Shown here: in pieces, positions 11,444-22,959 of the stretch
How positions within the stretch are numbered: the stretch's first letter is position 1
How the letters are laid out: each line of letters begins with the position of its first letter
NCBI GenBank assembly: GCA_965644295.1
Contig: CBFFRP010000288.1
Span: 372,001 to 436,000, forward strand
Reading direction: 5' to 3'
DNA length: 64,000 bases
From: Paraphysomonas bandaiensis
Taxonomy: Eukaryota; Chrysophyceae
Notes under the pieces: generated by a model
What the model saw: only the letters and a program-made list of their open reading frames with translations
Database searches by the model: none
What the model was told of the DNA's origin: nothing
Made by a program: the position numbers and the translations under genes

Positions 11444-14400
11444 ATGCAGCAAACATCTCCATCAAACCCCTCTAATAATCCACCTCAAGACACAGATACT
11501 GAACCATGGATATCTGTTATTAAATCACGTGAAGGTTAACAGTTACATACCTCCCATATAATCATATTAATATTCATATTCATAGATATAAAAAACACGA
11601 ATGGTTTATCTAATGCCATCACTACTACTAAATATACTATACTTACATGGTTACCAAAATCATTATGGGAACAATTTCGTCGTATTGCAAATATTTATTT
11701 TCTTTGTATTTCTGTTTTAATGGTAAGCATGAAGATGTATTGTGATTATGATATATAACCATTTTGATATTTCTACTTAGTTGATTGGAACATATGCCCC
11801 TTACATATTTGCGACTCCTTTGGAGCCTTTTAGTACGGTGTTGACTCTTATTTTTGTGCTAATGGTGACCTCAGTGAAAGAAGGGATGGAAGATTTGGAG
11901 AGAGCGCGGTATTCTTGCGTTATATAATGTGTGTGTCTGCTAAGTATCAACAGGTCTGACAAAGACGAGAATGTCAGCAATGCAACAGTTATCACTTTTG
12001 ATAAAAACGGCCGACCTATAGAAAATGTAATTCAACGCCAGCAGGTATATTTTATACGTTCTCTTATACTTCAATTTTATTCGATGGTTCAGATCCAGGC
12101 AGGAGATATCATAAAACTTACCGGTCAGTGCGCTGTACCAGCCGACATGCTGCTTATCATGACATCGTACTACGGCGACGGAAACCAATGCTACGTGGAG
12201 ACTGCTAATATTGATGGAGAGACTAATCTTAAGTTAAAAGAGGCCCCTGCACAGCTGATGGAAATAATGGAGGATGACCCTGTTCCTCGAGAGGCTCTCT
12301 TTCGAGGCCACCTGGAATTTGAACCTCCGAATAAAAACATTCACAACTTTATTGGAGCTCTTCATCTGGAGTGCATCCATGAGCCTATTTCGCTAGGATC
12401 AGATAATCTCCTACTCCGTTCTTCGCTTTTTTCGAATACTGAATGGGGTTATGGGATTGCTGTGTATACTGGACAGGAGACAAAGATCCAGATGAACAAC
12501 CGACATGCACCCTCAAAAATGAGCAAAATAGAGGGCTACGTGAATAAAGCCATCGTGCTCATCTTCTGTGCCCAGGTAATCCATATGGAATATGCCAACC
12601 GTATTGCTATGTGCTTGTGCATTGACTGACTTCACTCTACAGATGACCTTGGTAACGGTGGCAATCATTAGCATTTACGCCCTTGGATACGACAACAAGA
12701 ACGATTTTCCTTATCTGTACCCCAATGGTGATGACTCCGTGAGTATTCTTCCTCTCTGGCTGGAGCAGTGGTGCGTGAATTAGTATTTAACATGTATGTT
12801 ATGTTTACTTTACTCTTTGTTTTATCACTGTGCACTTATACACGGTACTTATTATTCGCATATCCTCTGATATACTCATCATTTGTCCAGGTTTGTATTT
12901 TTTTTGCTATTTAACAATTTTATACCAATCTCATTATATGTGACTATCGAACTGGTGAATTTGGGACAAGCATACCTGATAGCTCAAGATCTAGACTTGT
13001 ACGATGAACCCCTCAATATGCCATGTGCAGTCAGGTCTTCAAATCTCTGTCAAGAGTTAGGCCTAGTAAGTAACGTATTCTCAGACAAGACCGGTACCCT
13101 CACTCGCAACGAGATGAGATTCGTTCAGTTCATATGTGATGGTCAGATGTATCATGTTGAGCCCAACTCTGATACACTTAAAAATCTTGAAGCAATGAGA
13201 AACCCCCGCGATTCACCTCTGTACCATTTTTTGCTATGTTTGACCACATGTCACACTGTCATCCGCGAAAAGAATGGTACGTATAGAGCGGAGAGTCCAG
13301 ACGAATTGGCCTTAGTGGAGGGAGCGGGGAATTTTAACTGTGGGCTCTTGGAGCGCAGCACGACCTCCATGGTGGTGGAACTTATTGGTATGAAAAAGAC
13401 TTTCGATGTGTTGGCTGTTAATGCGTTCAATTCTGACCGCAAGCGTATGTCCGTCCTTATTCGAGACATAGAGACCGGTCAGCACTACATGATGTGTAAA
13501 GGTGCAGACAATATAATGCTTCCCCTGTGTGCAATGAGTTCAGAGCACCGCGCGGAGTGTGAGAAGTCTTTGCTGGACCTCGCTTGTCTAGGGCTTCGCA
13601 CGCTTTGCGTTGCCCGCAAGAAGCTCGACAAAGCCGATGCGGAGGAGTGGCTGAAAAACTATCGAGATGCCTCTAATTCCCTCCAAGACAGGACAGGAAA
13701 GCTTGCGAGGGTGGCGGAGGAGCTGGAAGATGGCATGGAGCTTCTAGGAATCACTGCCATCGAAGACAGACTTCAGGATGAAGTTCCGGAAGTGATTGCT
13801 GATCTTTCCCGGGCTGGTATAGTCCTTTGGATGCTCACTGGAGACAAAGAGGAGACCGCAATTAATATTGGACACTCCTGCAACCTGCTGGAGGCGAATA
13901 CTGAAACGTTTTTTCTAACTCGTATTGAGACTCAGGATGATTACCACAATAGATTAATGGAGGTCGCTGATGACGTTGAAAACGCACGACTTGAGAAGGA
14001 ACTTGCTATACATAATAATGAACCCTACCGCGACATTGCGCTTGTCATGGACGGACCGTCATTTAAGTTTTTTGACGACTTAAGTCGCTTACACCGAGCT
14101 AAATTGCTGCAAATTGGCAAGGCGTGTCGGTCGGTTATCGCTTGTCGATTAACTCCTGTTCAGAAGCAACAACTGGTTAATCTTGTGAAAGTGGACACGA
14201 AACCGAAAGCGACAACGCTTTCTATTGGCGATGGAGCGAACGATGTGTCAATGATCAGAGAGGCTGATGTGGGCGTAGGAATATTTGGGAAAGAAGGTAG
14301 GCAGGCAGCCAACAATGCGGATTTTGCTGTCGGCCAATTTAAGTTCTTGAGGAAGCTGTTGCTAGTCCATGGGCGTTGGAACTACTGCCGCCAATCAAAG

Positions 14401-15221
14401 GTGTTTTTGTACTCGATGCACAAGAATATGGTCATTACGCTTTCACTCTTTTGGTATAGGTGAGTAAAATGTGAATTTTTCATTGTGCTGGTGTGTCATT
14501 GTGTTTCCTACTGTTGCTGTCTTCCTAACTATCAACATTTTTGATAACTAACCTGCCCCCTACATACTACAGCTACCTGACCGCTGTTTCCGGGACTTCC
14601 ATGTACGAGTCATGGGTATACTCCATCTATAACTTCGCCCTGGGTTTGCCGATTATATTCTACGGTATATTTGACCGGGACATTCCCATGGCATTTGCTC
14701 TGCAGTATCCACAGGTATATAAGACTGGACTGTCCAACGTCCACTTGAACATACGCGCCGTGAAGACGTGGATTCTCAATGCAGTTTTCTATGCTATTGT
14801 GTTTTGTTTACTGTGGTTCAACGTAGCGTATCCCTCTTTCGAGTCTTATGGTCTGTATGAGATGGGAACTACAATATACGTTGGGCTGGTGCTTGCATTA
14901 CAATTGAAAGTAGGCTTCATTCACAATTTGTGGAACCAGATTCACGTGTGGTCAATGCTTGTTTCCCTCGGAGGATTATTCCTGTTTCTATATATTCTAA
15001 ATTCCATGACAGACGATAACTACAACTTCTACTTCGTGGCCAATAAAATATACTCGGAGAACCTGTTTTGGTTTTTCGGAGCTTTTAGCGTCCCACTTTT
15101 TTGCGCGATGATAGATGTTATCGGGCATTCGTTTTATGTTTTATTTAACCCCACGAACGAAATGCTCTATCGCGAAGCAGCTTTTTTACAGGACCCTTTG
15201 CTTGAAAAGGAGCCGCTATAG
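11444..15221 (+). CDS. P4-ATPase (phospholipid flippase)
   Basis: Eight exons: 11444-11534, 11586-11722, 11781-11908, 11954-12044, 12093-12575, 12643-12770, 12891-14459, 14573-15221; 1091 residues, normal for the family. The N-terminus shows the P4 signature ([18 protein letters not shown], then ANIYFL). The actuator has DGETNLK, the P4 form of the dephosphorylation loop. The phosphorylated Asp is near residue 418 in [12 protein letters not shown]. Then come [28 protein letters not shown] and the P4-specific [20 protein letters not shown]. Ten membrane helices are expected, with the last six in the final 230 residues. P4-ATPases move aminophospholipids from the outer or lumenal to the cytosolic leaflet, usually with a CDC50 partner, which is not in this window. 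Confidence 0.96.
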
Positions 15222-15749
15222 AAGAAATAGTACAGTGAGGGTTATTTAGTGCTCTGAATGCTACGCGTTGTAATATGCGCGAAGTGCATCTTGATCATAT
15301 CATGCTTGGTTGTGTTTCCTATACAATATATAATTGATTTGTTGGGCAGTATGTATACAACTCCTTAAATATATACGCTAGACATGGTAGTCTTATCTCA
15401 TAGGTTAGGTACTTTATATAACTAAACCGGAGTAATAGTATACGAATTATCACAAATCTATATTGATGCTACTGCAATACTAAATAAATCGAAAAATTAA
15501 TCTTCAGTCCACTGACCACTGATGACTGATGTACCGTCATGTTCAAACATGTACAATCTCTATAACCTCTACTACCAACCCATCGCATCAGATCTTGGAT
15601 AATCAAGATCTTACACAGTCAATATATTTCAGTTTCACAAATATAATTCATATAACATCATTAGTTCATGTAATGATGTTTCAACTGCTGCATTCTTCGT
15701 GTAACGGTCATTATTCCAATGCTTCAATAAAATTACAGCTTTTAATTGC
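15222..15749. other. Intergenic, 3' region of the flippase gene
   Basis: AT-rich sequence after the P4-ATPase stop with no supported exon. A short T-rich stretch and AATAAA-like words (CTAAATAAATCG near 15480) may belong to 3' end formation. Confidence 0.4.
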
Positions 15750-16352
15750 TTACAAATAAGCAAAACTCAGCACTCCCTCTGTATTCACAGCCATAGGTAG
15801 TGTTGAGTTCTGCAGTATGATGCGATACCTTTTTCGTGGTGTTCTGGGGGACAAGTACCGGAGATATGCGGAGATAAGCCGCAAACATAGACAGCAGATA
15901 TTGTTCTGCCCACTCGTAGCCGAATGCCTGGTAGTACAAGGGACACCAATAAGTGCCACTTGTGTAGACGTCTTTGGGCCTTGACGAATAAACAGGCATC
16001 CGGGAATGGGCCCACCTGAAGAGTATAACCGGGTATTGGGCTGCCGGCTGAAGTCAAACATCCAGGATGTTCACCTTAAGCACTCTAAAAACCTGTCAGC
16101 ATATGTCAGGTATATCAACATTCTGCTTGCTCACGGTGTTTGCTTTGAGTGAAGAGTTAAAGCGAGGTGGTTGCACCTTGGTGCTTGCGGCGACGAACAA
16201 GCAGCCTCCGTAGCGTTAAATGGTAGGATAATATAGTTTGTACTAGTTAGTTACGGGTAGCGTCTATCTAGTTTGACTAGTTTTCTTCTAGTTAATAAAG
16301 TGGTGCTGATTCTTAACGCCTATATTGCTAATAATAAGACTTTCAATGTATG
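15750..16352 (-). repeat. Near full-length copy of the TTAGCAATAGGCGTT repeat family
   Basis: Inverted relative to the 34.6 kb copy. From its 5' end (right side) it reads CTTATTATTAGCAATATAGG, CGTTAAGAATCAGCACC, the GCGTCGCCGCAAGCACCAAGG-like block, GGATGTTTGACTTCAGCCGG, CGTCTACACAAGTGGCACTTA, ACTAGTGGGCAGAA-like sequence, CGGTACTTGTCCCCC, ACCACGAAAAAGG. The open frames inside (15742-16061) arise from the repeat and are not genes. Confidence 0.75.
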
Positions 16353-16574
16353 ATGCGATGTATTGTGCAATTGAATTGAGTTAATAGTGTGCAATAGTAA
16401 AATCAACATATAGGTGTAACCGGTGAACACAAACTGGCCCTAGAGCTGGTTGAATGCTCCAAAATCGTGTAGTGGGCGTTAATAGTATGCTGTCAACCCG
16501 AAGGGGCCACAACGACTTCCCCGTAGACCGCGTCAGCGACGTGGACACACTCAAAGCAACATACGAAGAAGAGC

Positions 16575-16838
16575 ATGGCGGAGTCGGCAGCTTTCCCCCA
16601 GCTCGCGCCCAAAATGGAGCAATACACGATTTTTAATCGAGCAACACCCAGCGGAAGTCACGGGTTCTACGCTTACTACGTGTACAGAGGAGACCTAACG
16701 CACCCCTCCGCCTCAGCAGAGAAGCCACAATACCAACTCCGTCAGCTACTCCTCTGCCCTTGGCCCAACTCGCAGCTGGAGCCATTCAAAGACACGACGG
16801 CGCCCCAATCCACCCCTCGCCCATGCATCTCAGGCTAG
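16575..16838 (+). CDS. Small hypothetical protein (weak)
   Basis: A locally GC-rich block (about 16480-16840) between repeat copies contains an 87-codon open frame starting MAESAAFPQLAPKMEQY and ending TAG. Composition resembles coding sequence rather than the flanks. No domain, signal peptide or homologue is recognised and no splice sites clearly extend it. It could be an old gene fragment carried between repeats. Confidence 0.2.
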   Translation: MAESAAFPQLAPKMEQYTIFNRATPSGSHGFYAYYVYRGDLTHPSASAEKPQYQLRQLLLCPWPNSQLEPFKDTTAPQSTPRPCISG

Positions 16839-16954
16839 GTACACTCGACTCACTAATTCAGTATCCTCCTCTCCACAAGGTTCTGAGGAGCCGTACTCTA
16901 AGGTTGTATTATTTCAAGGACTAACGTTCGCAGAGAGCTTCTCCCTTGCACACA

Positions 16955-17235
16955 GAGTGAATGTCTGATTATTTAGCAATAGGCGTTGAGACCTTGCATC
17001 AATTAGTGGCTAGAAGAATGCTAGTCATATCCTTGCACACAAGAAAGGAAGTGGTTGCACCTTGGTGCCGTGCTTGCGGCGACCCACAAGCAGCTTCTGT
17101 AGCGTTACATAGTAGGATATGAGAATTTGTGCTAGCTAGTTTCAGGTAGAGGTCGATCTAGTCTTCATCTAACCACTTATCTGGTGTTCGTTCTTGATGT
17201 CTACTGCTAATAATATGACTTTAACACTGTAACGG
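16955..17235. repeat. Internally deleted repeat copy with both terminal inverted ends
   Basis: The left end TTATTTAGCAATAGGCGTT and the right end (read in reverse) TATTATTAGCAGTAGACATC are inverted versions of the same terminus. Between them lie GTGGCTAGAAGAATGCTAG, the CACCTTGGTGCC..GCTTGCGGCGAC block and CTAGCTAGTTTCAGGTAGAG. This is the only copy here in which both ends can be seen, and it shows that the family is a terminal-inverted-repeat element of MITE type. Confidence 0.7.
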
Positions 17236-17760
17236 GTGAACATATTTACAAAGGAAGTAAATTCGGTTACTGATGAGTGACTATGTAAGATATAGGAGTG
17301 ACTGGTGAACATGTGATAAACACGTGTTTCTGAAAACAGATGTTACATGAATATGTTGTGAAATATTTAGATTAGTAATTACATACTTACTTGGAGCAAA
17401 GCAAGTTTAAAGTTTACGTGTTGAGCAAGGTTAACTTCAATGAAATGTCCAACTCTAACAGTGAAAACCATCAAATGACGAGGCATAACTGAGGGGTACG
17501 CAACCACCAAAACCCTGATAGGGCAAACTGGAGGACGTATGACTCCGACTGTTCACCTAGCCTCGCTGCTATATGAAACGTTTTCTCAATGGTGGTACAT
17601 CAATAGTGTTCTTAGCAATATTCTGACAAGCAGTAATACTGTTTTATGTACTGTTTAGAGCATAAATAACTATTGCAATGTTAAACTAGTCCTGAGTTTT
17701 AAACGCTTATTGCTAAAAATAAGACATTCACTACATAAATAACTGTTGGAGTTGTATTTA

Positions 17761-18189
17761 CGTAACACAGACTGGCAATTCCTATACCATATATATTATA
17801 TATGTCTCTGTATCAATTATAGTAGTGAATGTCAACAGGCATGTAAGAGTCAGAACTAATGTAATAAAGCAATTTAACTAACTAGTGCTTACCCAAGAGT
17901 GTGATACTTTTGAGGAGTTTGAAACACATAATTCTGACTGCAATATACTTAATACTTATAGGAAACTTTGTGCCGACGACAACAATTTCTTGACAGGGAA
18001 GGCACAATAAAGCAGATAAACATTATATACATATGCTGCTTCATACTATACCATGGATGATTCTGAAACATGAGCATGTCAATATATTCGATATCACGAG
18101 TACGTGTATATCTTCGTTTTGTTTAAGTACTTGTCATGACATTCACGATCCTGTCTAAAGTACATGAAGTATCCATTCTTCTTAACCTG
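17761..18189. repeat. Tandem duplication, first copy (429 bp)
   Basis: Matches 18195-18623 over 429 bp with a single difference noted by eye (TTCTTGACAGG versus TTCTCGACAGG). The two copies are separated by 5 bp (GCAAA). The unit starts CGTAACACAGACTGGC, contains a repeat terminus (AGTAGTGAATGTC..TAAGAGTCAG) and ends inside the coding sequence of the MEIG1-like gene. Confidence 0.95.
18094..18189 (-). pseudogene. Duplicated 3' end of the MEIG1-like gene
   Basis: This part of the first tandem copy repeats the last 32 codons of the MEIG1-like gene, including its TGA, but has no upstream coding sequence. It is a by-product of the 429-bp duplication and not expected to be expressed alone. Confidence 0.85.
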
Positions 18190-18194
18190 GCAAA

Positions 18195-18623
18195 CGTAAC
18201 ACAGACTGGCAATTCCTATACCATATATATTATATATGTCTCTGTATCAATTATAGTAGTGAATGTCAACAGGCATGTAAGAGTCAGAACTAATGTAATA
18301 AAGCAATTTAACTAACTAGTGCTTACCCAAGAGTGTGATACTTTTGAGGAGTTTGAAACACATAATTCTGACTGCAATATACTTAATACTTATAGGAAAC
18401 TTTGTGCCGACGACAACAATTTCTCGACAGGGAAGGCACAATAAAGCAGATAAACATTATATACATATGCTGCTTCATACTATACCATGGATGATTCTGA
18501 AACATGAGCATGTCAATATATTCGATATCACGAGTACGTGTATATCTTCGTTTTGTTTAAGTACTTGTCATGACATTCACGATCCTGTCTAAAGTACATG
18601 AAGTATCCATTCTTCTTAACCTG
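18195..18623. repeat. Tandem duplication, second copy (429 bp)
   Basis: Second copy of the 429-bp unit; its right end lies within the functional MEIG1-like coding sequence and supplies its last codons and 3' UTR. Near-identity implies a recent event or an assembly artefact. Confidence 0.95.
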
Positions 18624-19052
18624 CAGACATTTGACAAATCCAGACTGCTCCCATAGTTCAGGAGGTGGGTATGCGCAACCATACTCCACACTATCCATGA
18701 ATCCAGCAGCCTGATATCTGAACAAGTTTTCAACTTCAGGAGACCATGATTTTGCACGTTGCATTTTAGTAGGCTTTCTGTAGTTAGTGGCACCGACTGC
18801 CACTGGTGGCCGACCTTCTTTACTATCCCCTCGACTATGAGAACGTTCTAGAGATTTCTGATTAGGTCCACTGTTACGTCGAATAACAGCAGCACTATTG
18901 TGATTTTTGCTCCCTAATATTCGAGGAGATGTTTCAGGTTTTGATTTTGATGAAGGTCGACGCGTGTCTGTTATATATGGTAACTTTGTTTCAGTTTTTG
19001 GTAATGAAGTAGTTGAAGTTGATATTGCATTTCCACTAATAGAAAATTCCAT
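18528..19052 (-). CDS. MEIG1: MEIG1-like protein (spermiogenesis/cilia-associated)
   Basis: Single exon, 174 residues, stop TGA. The N-terminal 95 residues are Ser/Thr/Lys-rich and probably disordered. The C-terminal 80 residues match MEIG1 across its whole length: AKSWSPEVENLFRYQAAGF (MEIG1 has KWSEEIENLYRFQQAGY), ELWEQSGFVKCLQ, YFMYFRQDRECHDK, and the very end KTKIYTYS. Animal MEIG1 is only about 88 residues and pairs with PACRG in the manchette and axoneme, so this homologue has an N-terminal extension and suggests that the organism builds flagella. The 3' end lies inside the tandem duplication. It is divergent from EMC10. Confidence 0.92.
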   Translation of the reverse strand: MEFSISGNAISTSTTSLPKTETKLPYITDTRRPSSKSKPETSPRILGSKNHNSAAVIRRNSGPNQKSLERSHSRGDSKEGRPPVAVGATNYRKPTKMQRAKSWSPEVENLFRYQAAGFMDSVEYGCAYPPPELWEQSGFVKCLQVKKNGYFMYFRQDRECHDKYLNKTKIYTYS

Positions 19053-19109
19053 TATATTTCTATGGTGTTTATAATATGTGTGTGTTGTGGTTTATGATGA
19101 GAGTGATGC

Positions 19110-19141
<32 letters not shown>

Positions 19142-19680
19142 TGAGCCCCTGTGATAGATGGGCTATAGAGGGTTAGTTGATTGAGATATAGGGCATAAAC
19201 TAGTGTGAGTTTAAGGGTAATTAGTTTGTTGATTGTAGATAGTTGTGTTGATTTAGTGCTATGTTGATATGTATATATATGTACATGTATAGATGGGTGT
19301 GTGTACATGTATGTGGTGTGGTGTATGGGTCAGTCCTACTGATAACGTCTATATAACGTATGTGTGAGAGTGATAGAGTATGCGGTATACTGGTGTACGT
19401 GTGTGGTGTGTGTATAGGTATACCGTTTATGGGGTATGTACTTAAAGGAATGATACTGTTGCACTGCTGTACTGCTGTATGGTATACGGGTACATATACA
19501 ATGAAATGTAGATATACAGCACAGCAGTACATTTATATACTCCAGTCCCCTCCCTCTATATAGACATACATAATCATCTAGACACCCTTGTAAAGTCAAC
19601 TTAAACACCATTATATCTATAACCCATCACTACTCCTTCCTATCCCCTCCGTAGTTATTACAAGATACCCTATACATACA
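19053..19680. promoter_or_regulatory. Divergent promoter region MEIG1 / EMC10
   Basis: 628 bp. It holds an (AT)14 microsatellite at 19111-19138, GT-rich DNA, a doubled ACTGCTGTACTGCTGTA (19463-19479), the reverse form ACAGCACAGCAGTAC (19516-19530) and TACTCCAGT (19538-19546). The same words occur in the other divergent spacers. Confidence 0.55.
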
Positions 19681-20671
19681 ATGACACTCTCATTTGGTCT
19701 CTATATATTCGCCATACTGTTATTACAGGGCAGTGCTACACAACATCCTGAGTTCACCATATCTGTCTCTATGGGTACTACAGTAAGTCATCTCCTTATC
19801 ACACAATACATATATCAACATAATCTAATTGTTTAACAGGATTTTAACAGACAAACATTTCAATTAGATAGTTTACCTAGAGACTTTAGGGATGGCATTC
19901 CTGTGGAGCACATAGATTCCTTTAAAGTAATATCAATACTTTATGTTCCTGTTGCATGCTTGACTATATCTACAGAGTTTATTGAAGTCGAATGGGCTGT
20001 TTACCATCAAGATCAATTCTGATGGATTCAATTCGTCTTCTCCTGCTGTCTCCGCGTCGATTCGAGCTTGTGATCTCCAGAAGTCTGGTTTCAAAGAAGA
20101 TATCTCACTTCACGTGGATAGAGATTTCAATGTTGTAGGTATTCATTATACCTCCCCTGTAACAGCACTTCCTCGCCCTTGTGACCCTAAGAAGGTAACT
20201 GACTGCATTTGTGGATATGGTGGAATCTAAACGTGTTGGTACATTTATAGGTCCCTGATAACACACCGCTTGCATTTTATTCTAAAATCAAAGTTATTGA
20301 GGCTGCCCCTGCACAGAGCATCCCTATCCAGGTACGGCTGCATTTATTTTATTAAAAAATTTCCTCATATGTTATTTGTTTTTTCACTTTACCGCAGGCA
20401 CAGGGTCCCCGACCTCCATATTTACAGAATGTAAAGCTTGGTGTTGAAGATGTGGCTGAGCAGAAGCCCGCTGCTAACCAGAGCTTCTTGTTCAAATACG
20501 TAAGGAAAACTATTCGTGTATCCTTATTTATGTTGCTGACTTTACTTTTTTCAGTGGTATATCGTCCTCCCACTGGTACTCATTACTCTCTTTGGCGGAG
20601 GTGAAGCCCCACCGGCAGAAGGGGGAGCAGCTGCTGGGAGTGGCGGAGCTCAACAAGCGAAAAAAGCGTAA
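19681..20671 (+). CDS. EMC10: ER membrane protein complex subunit 10
   Basis: Six exons: 19681-19782, 19840-19926, 19976-20194, 20251-20331, 20398-20499, 20555-20671; every join is phase 0, 235 residues, TAA. Residues 1-20 are a signal peptide (MTLSFGLYIFAILLLQGS). The middle is a beta-rich lumenal domain. A single membrane helix follows FLFKYWYIVLPLVLITLFGGG, then a Gly/Ala/Lys tail, the same arrangement as human EMC10 (TM helix after a KYW motif, Gly-rich end). EMC10 is a lumenal/membrane subunit of the ER insertase that places tail-anchored and multi-pass proteins. Length is slightly under the human form. Confidence 0.93.
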
Positions 20672-21299
20672 AGTATGTTTGAGAACATTCCTTAGTGAGT
20701 TGGGCAGTCTAGCGTTTATAATTTAGCTTAGTTTTTGATTCTAAATAAACAGCGATTCGGAATGTAAAAGTCGACAACAGTCCATTCGTTTTTTGTAGAG
20801 ATTAAGAGTTCAATATATCTTAAGAGTCAGGGCCAGGAGTAAACAATATATTGTGATACTAGTGCTGTATAGATGGGTAAGCAGATGTTCGCCAGTTGTT
20901 ACATACTTACATACGTATGTTGTGAAGTGTTAATACTTATAACTCTTTCTTGGAAGTAATTTGTGTGCAACAAAGCATGTTTAAGGTATACGTGTGGAGC
21001 AATATTGACTTCAGGGTAATGACACATTGCGCTCGGAACAACGCGAGTGGCACAGTGAGTGTCTGAAATCTGATCAAACAATCAAACCATTCGTGACTTT
21101 GTATCATGCAGAGCAAGACAACCGATTACACATACTATTTGTATTTATCATTTTTCGATCTTGCATTAATTATTAAATCCATACTAGCTTCAAAACTTAA
21201 TGAGGTGATATCATTAACATAGAGTGTGTGCGACTAACTGCGACAATACCTTCCTGGTAATAGAGTAGAATCACAGACAAAATACATACACCACTCCAC
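20672..21299. other. Convergent 3' intergenic region with a diverged repeat
   Basis: Lies between the stops of EMC10 and the DnaJ gene. 20890-21060 (TGTTGTGAAGTGTTAA.., GCAACAAAGCATGTTTAAGG, ACGTGTGGAGCAA, TTGACTTCAGGGTAATG) is similar in order to 17335-17460, indicating a second dispersed repeat family. No coding exon seen. Confidence 0.5.
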
Positions 21300-22959
21300 C
21301 TAATCGATGTCAACATCTACATTTGATTCCGACACCACAGCGGCAGCATATGTTGGTTTACTCTCTTTAGTACTCAAATCGGGTTCTGCCAGTGCCTTCC
21401 CTGAATCAGAGAAAGTTCCATACTCTGCAGAGTTTCCTGTCGCTTCAACATCATCGACATTGGGAGGCACGTACTGGTTCTCGTCTCTGCCATCCTTGCG
21501 AACCATATGCGCGGTGGGGTCGTCTGATCCAACCTCTGAGCCCTCGAACTGGTCGAGGTCCACAGAAGAAAAGAAACAGAGACCACACCCTACCCCACAA
21601 CAACAGCATCCAAGAACAAGGAATACAGGAATCAGAATAATGAATGTGGAGAACGTCGCTGCTTCAAGACGACACACAAGAAGCACCGCTATAAAAACAG
21701 GGAACGCGAGAGTGCAGCAGACTGTCGATCCAGCAGCAAGCAATTCCTAAGCGAACTATGTTATGCAAGTGTACAAACATATATATTCTCACACAATGCT
21801 AACACAATACCTGTCCGTGTTGTGCCTTCATCATCTGCGCGGGGTCATCAAACTCACCCTTCTCTAATGCCGCCTCTAGATCAAGGCCTTCCAGCATAGA
21901 TGCACCCCAGCGACGCATCAACCAGGAATTAACTATCTCCGCGACGAAGTACATCCACACAGGAAGTAGTACGAGACCCCAATCCCATTCCACTCGACCA
22001 TCCAACTGCGCAGCCAGGAACAGAGCAAGCCAAATCCGCAGCACACTAACAACCATACTTTTACGGCTAATGGCCTGCTCCAAGAGCTTTCTGAAATGCT
22101 CGGTTTCGATCATTAGTGCTTGGACCTTTGCCTCTTGGTCCATTCCTTCAGGGTCTTCCTCAAGTGTCTGAATGGCGGTGAGGTCCACTGGGGGCACGGG
22201 CACCAGAGCCACAGGCACCTCGTCACATAGAGCCAAAAACTCATACACAAACCATGGAACAAAAACACGGTACCAGGACCAGTCGACTGCGTGATCCAGT
22301 CGCATCAATACAAATATCTGGATGAGCACGAAAGTGAACGTGCGTGCTGCGAAGAACAGCTTAACTGAAAGTGAAACCTCCTCGGGTTTTTCCCCCTCCT
22401 CATCTTCTGGAGGTTCGTCCTTCACCACTAGAAAAAGAACAGCACTGATTACCATGATAGCATCCAGCACCCACATTGGAGTCCAAATAGCTAGCCAAGG
22501 GGCATTGTCAAGTTTTCCATCACATTTCAAACAAAACAGTATCGGCAACAGCAAAAGAATGGCAAACACCAACACAACAACCGCAGCAATTTTCATACGA
22601 TCACTACGATTTTTCTGAAAATTCTTCATAAGTTCCATCGGATTCACTTCTTGAGGGGAATCAATTAATTTTAATCCATAGGCCCCAACCTGGTCATATA
22701 TACGCCTCTTTCTAGCATCAGCAAGCACATCATATGCTTCTTTCAGCTTTTGAAATTCTAAATTATGTTCAGGAGTGACTTGAATACCTTTCTGTGCTAA
22801 TCTATCAGGGTGTAGCTGCAAACTCTTTTTCTTATAGGCTTTTTTTATAGCATCAGTGCTGGCTTTTGAATCGAGTCCAAGACGATCATAATATTCTCTA
22901 CTAGAATTGTCTTCTTTCAAGCAAGAACGAAAGCAAAACAAAAGCAATGCTTCGGCCAT
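21300..22959 (-). CDS. DnaJ domain + TMEM185-like multi-pass membrane protein
   Basis: Two exons, 21811-22959 and 21300-21746, joined in phase 0; 531 residues, TAG. Residues 20-100 form a J domain with the HPD triad (LQLHPDRL) and a conserved EYYDRLGL start. After an amphipathic stretch come at least eight hydrophobic helices. Two repeats of the type (M/A)xLDxxVxWxWxxVxxPxW (MRLDHAVDWSW, AQLDGRVEWDWG) are the hallmark of the TMEM185 family. The C-terminus has a Cys-rich helix (LGCCCCGVGCG) and an acidic tail. The J domain would recruit Hsp70 to the cytosolic face of an endomembrane. J-domain/TMEM185 fusions are, to my recollection, found in stramenopiles; not verified. Confidence 0.9.

Noticed and set aside
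12883-12890. ATG-like start for a separate 526-residue ATPase
   Set aside because: This point lies in an intron just before exon 7; the P4-ATPase reads continuously from 11444 through eight in-phase exons.
15742-16061. Overlapping minus-strand ORFs of 85-103 codons
   Set aside because: They lie wholly inside a repeat copy and have no relation between copies at the protein level.
21307-21750. 147-codon plus-strand ORF
   Set aside because: Exact antisense of DnaJ-TMEM185 exon 2, which is joined in phase to exon 1 and has a family-consistent membrane helix.
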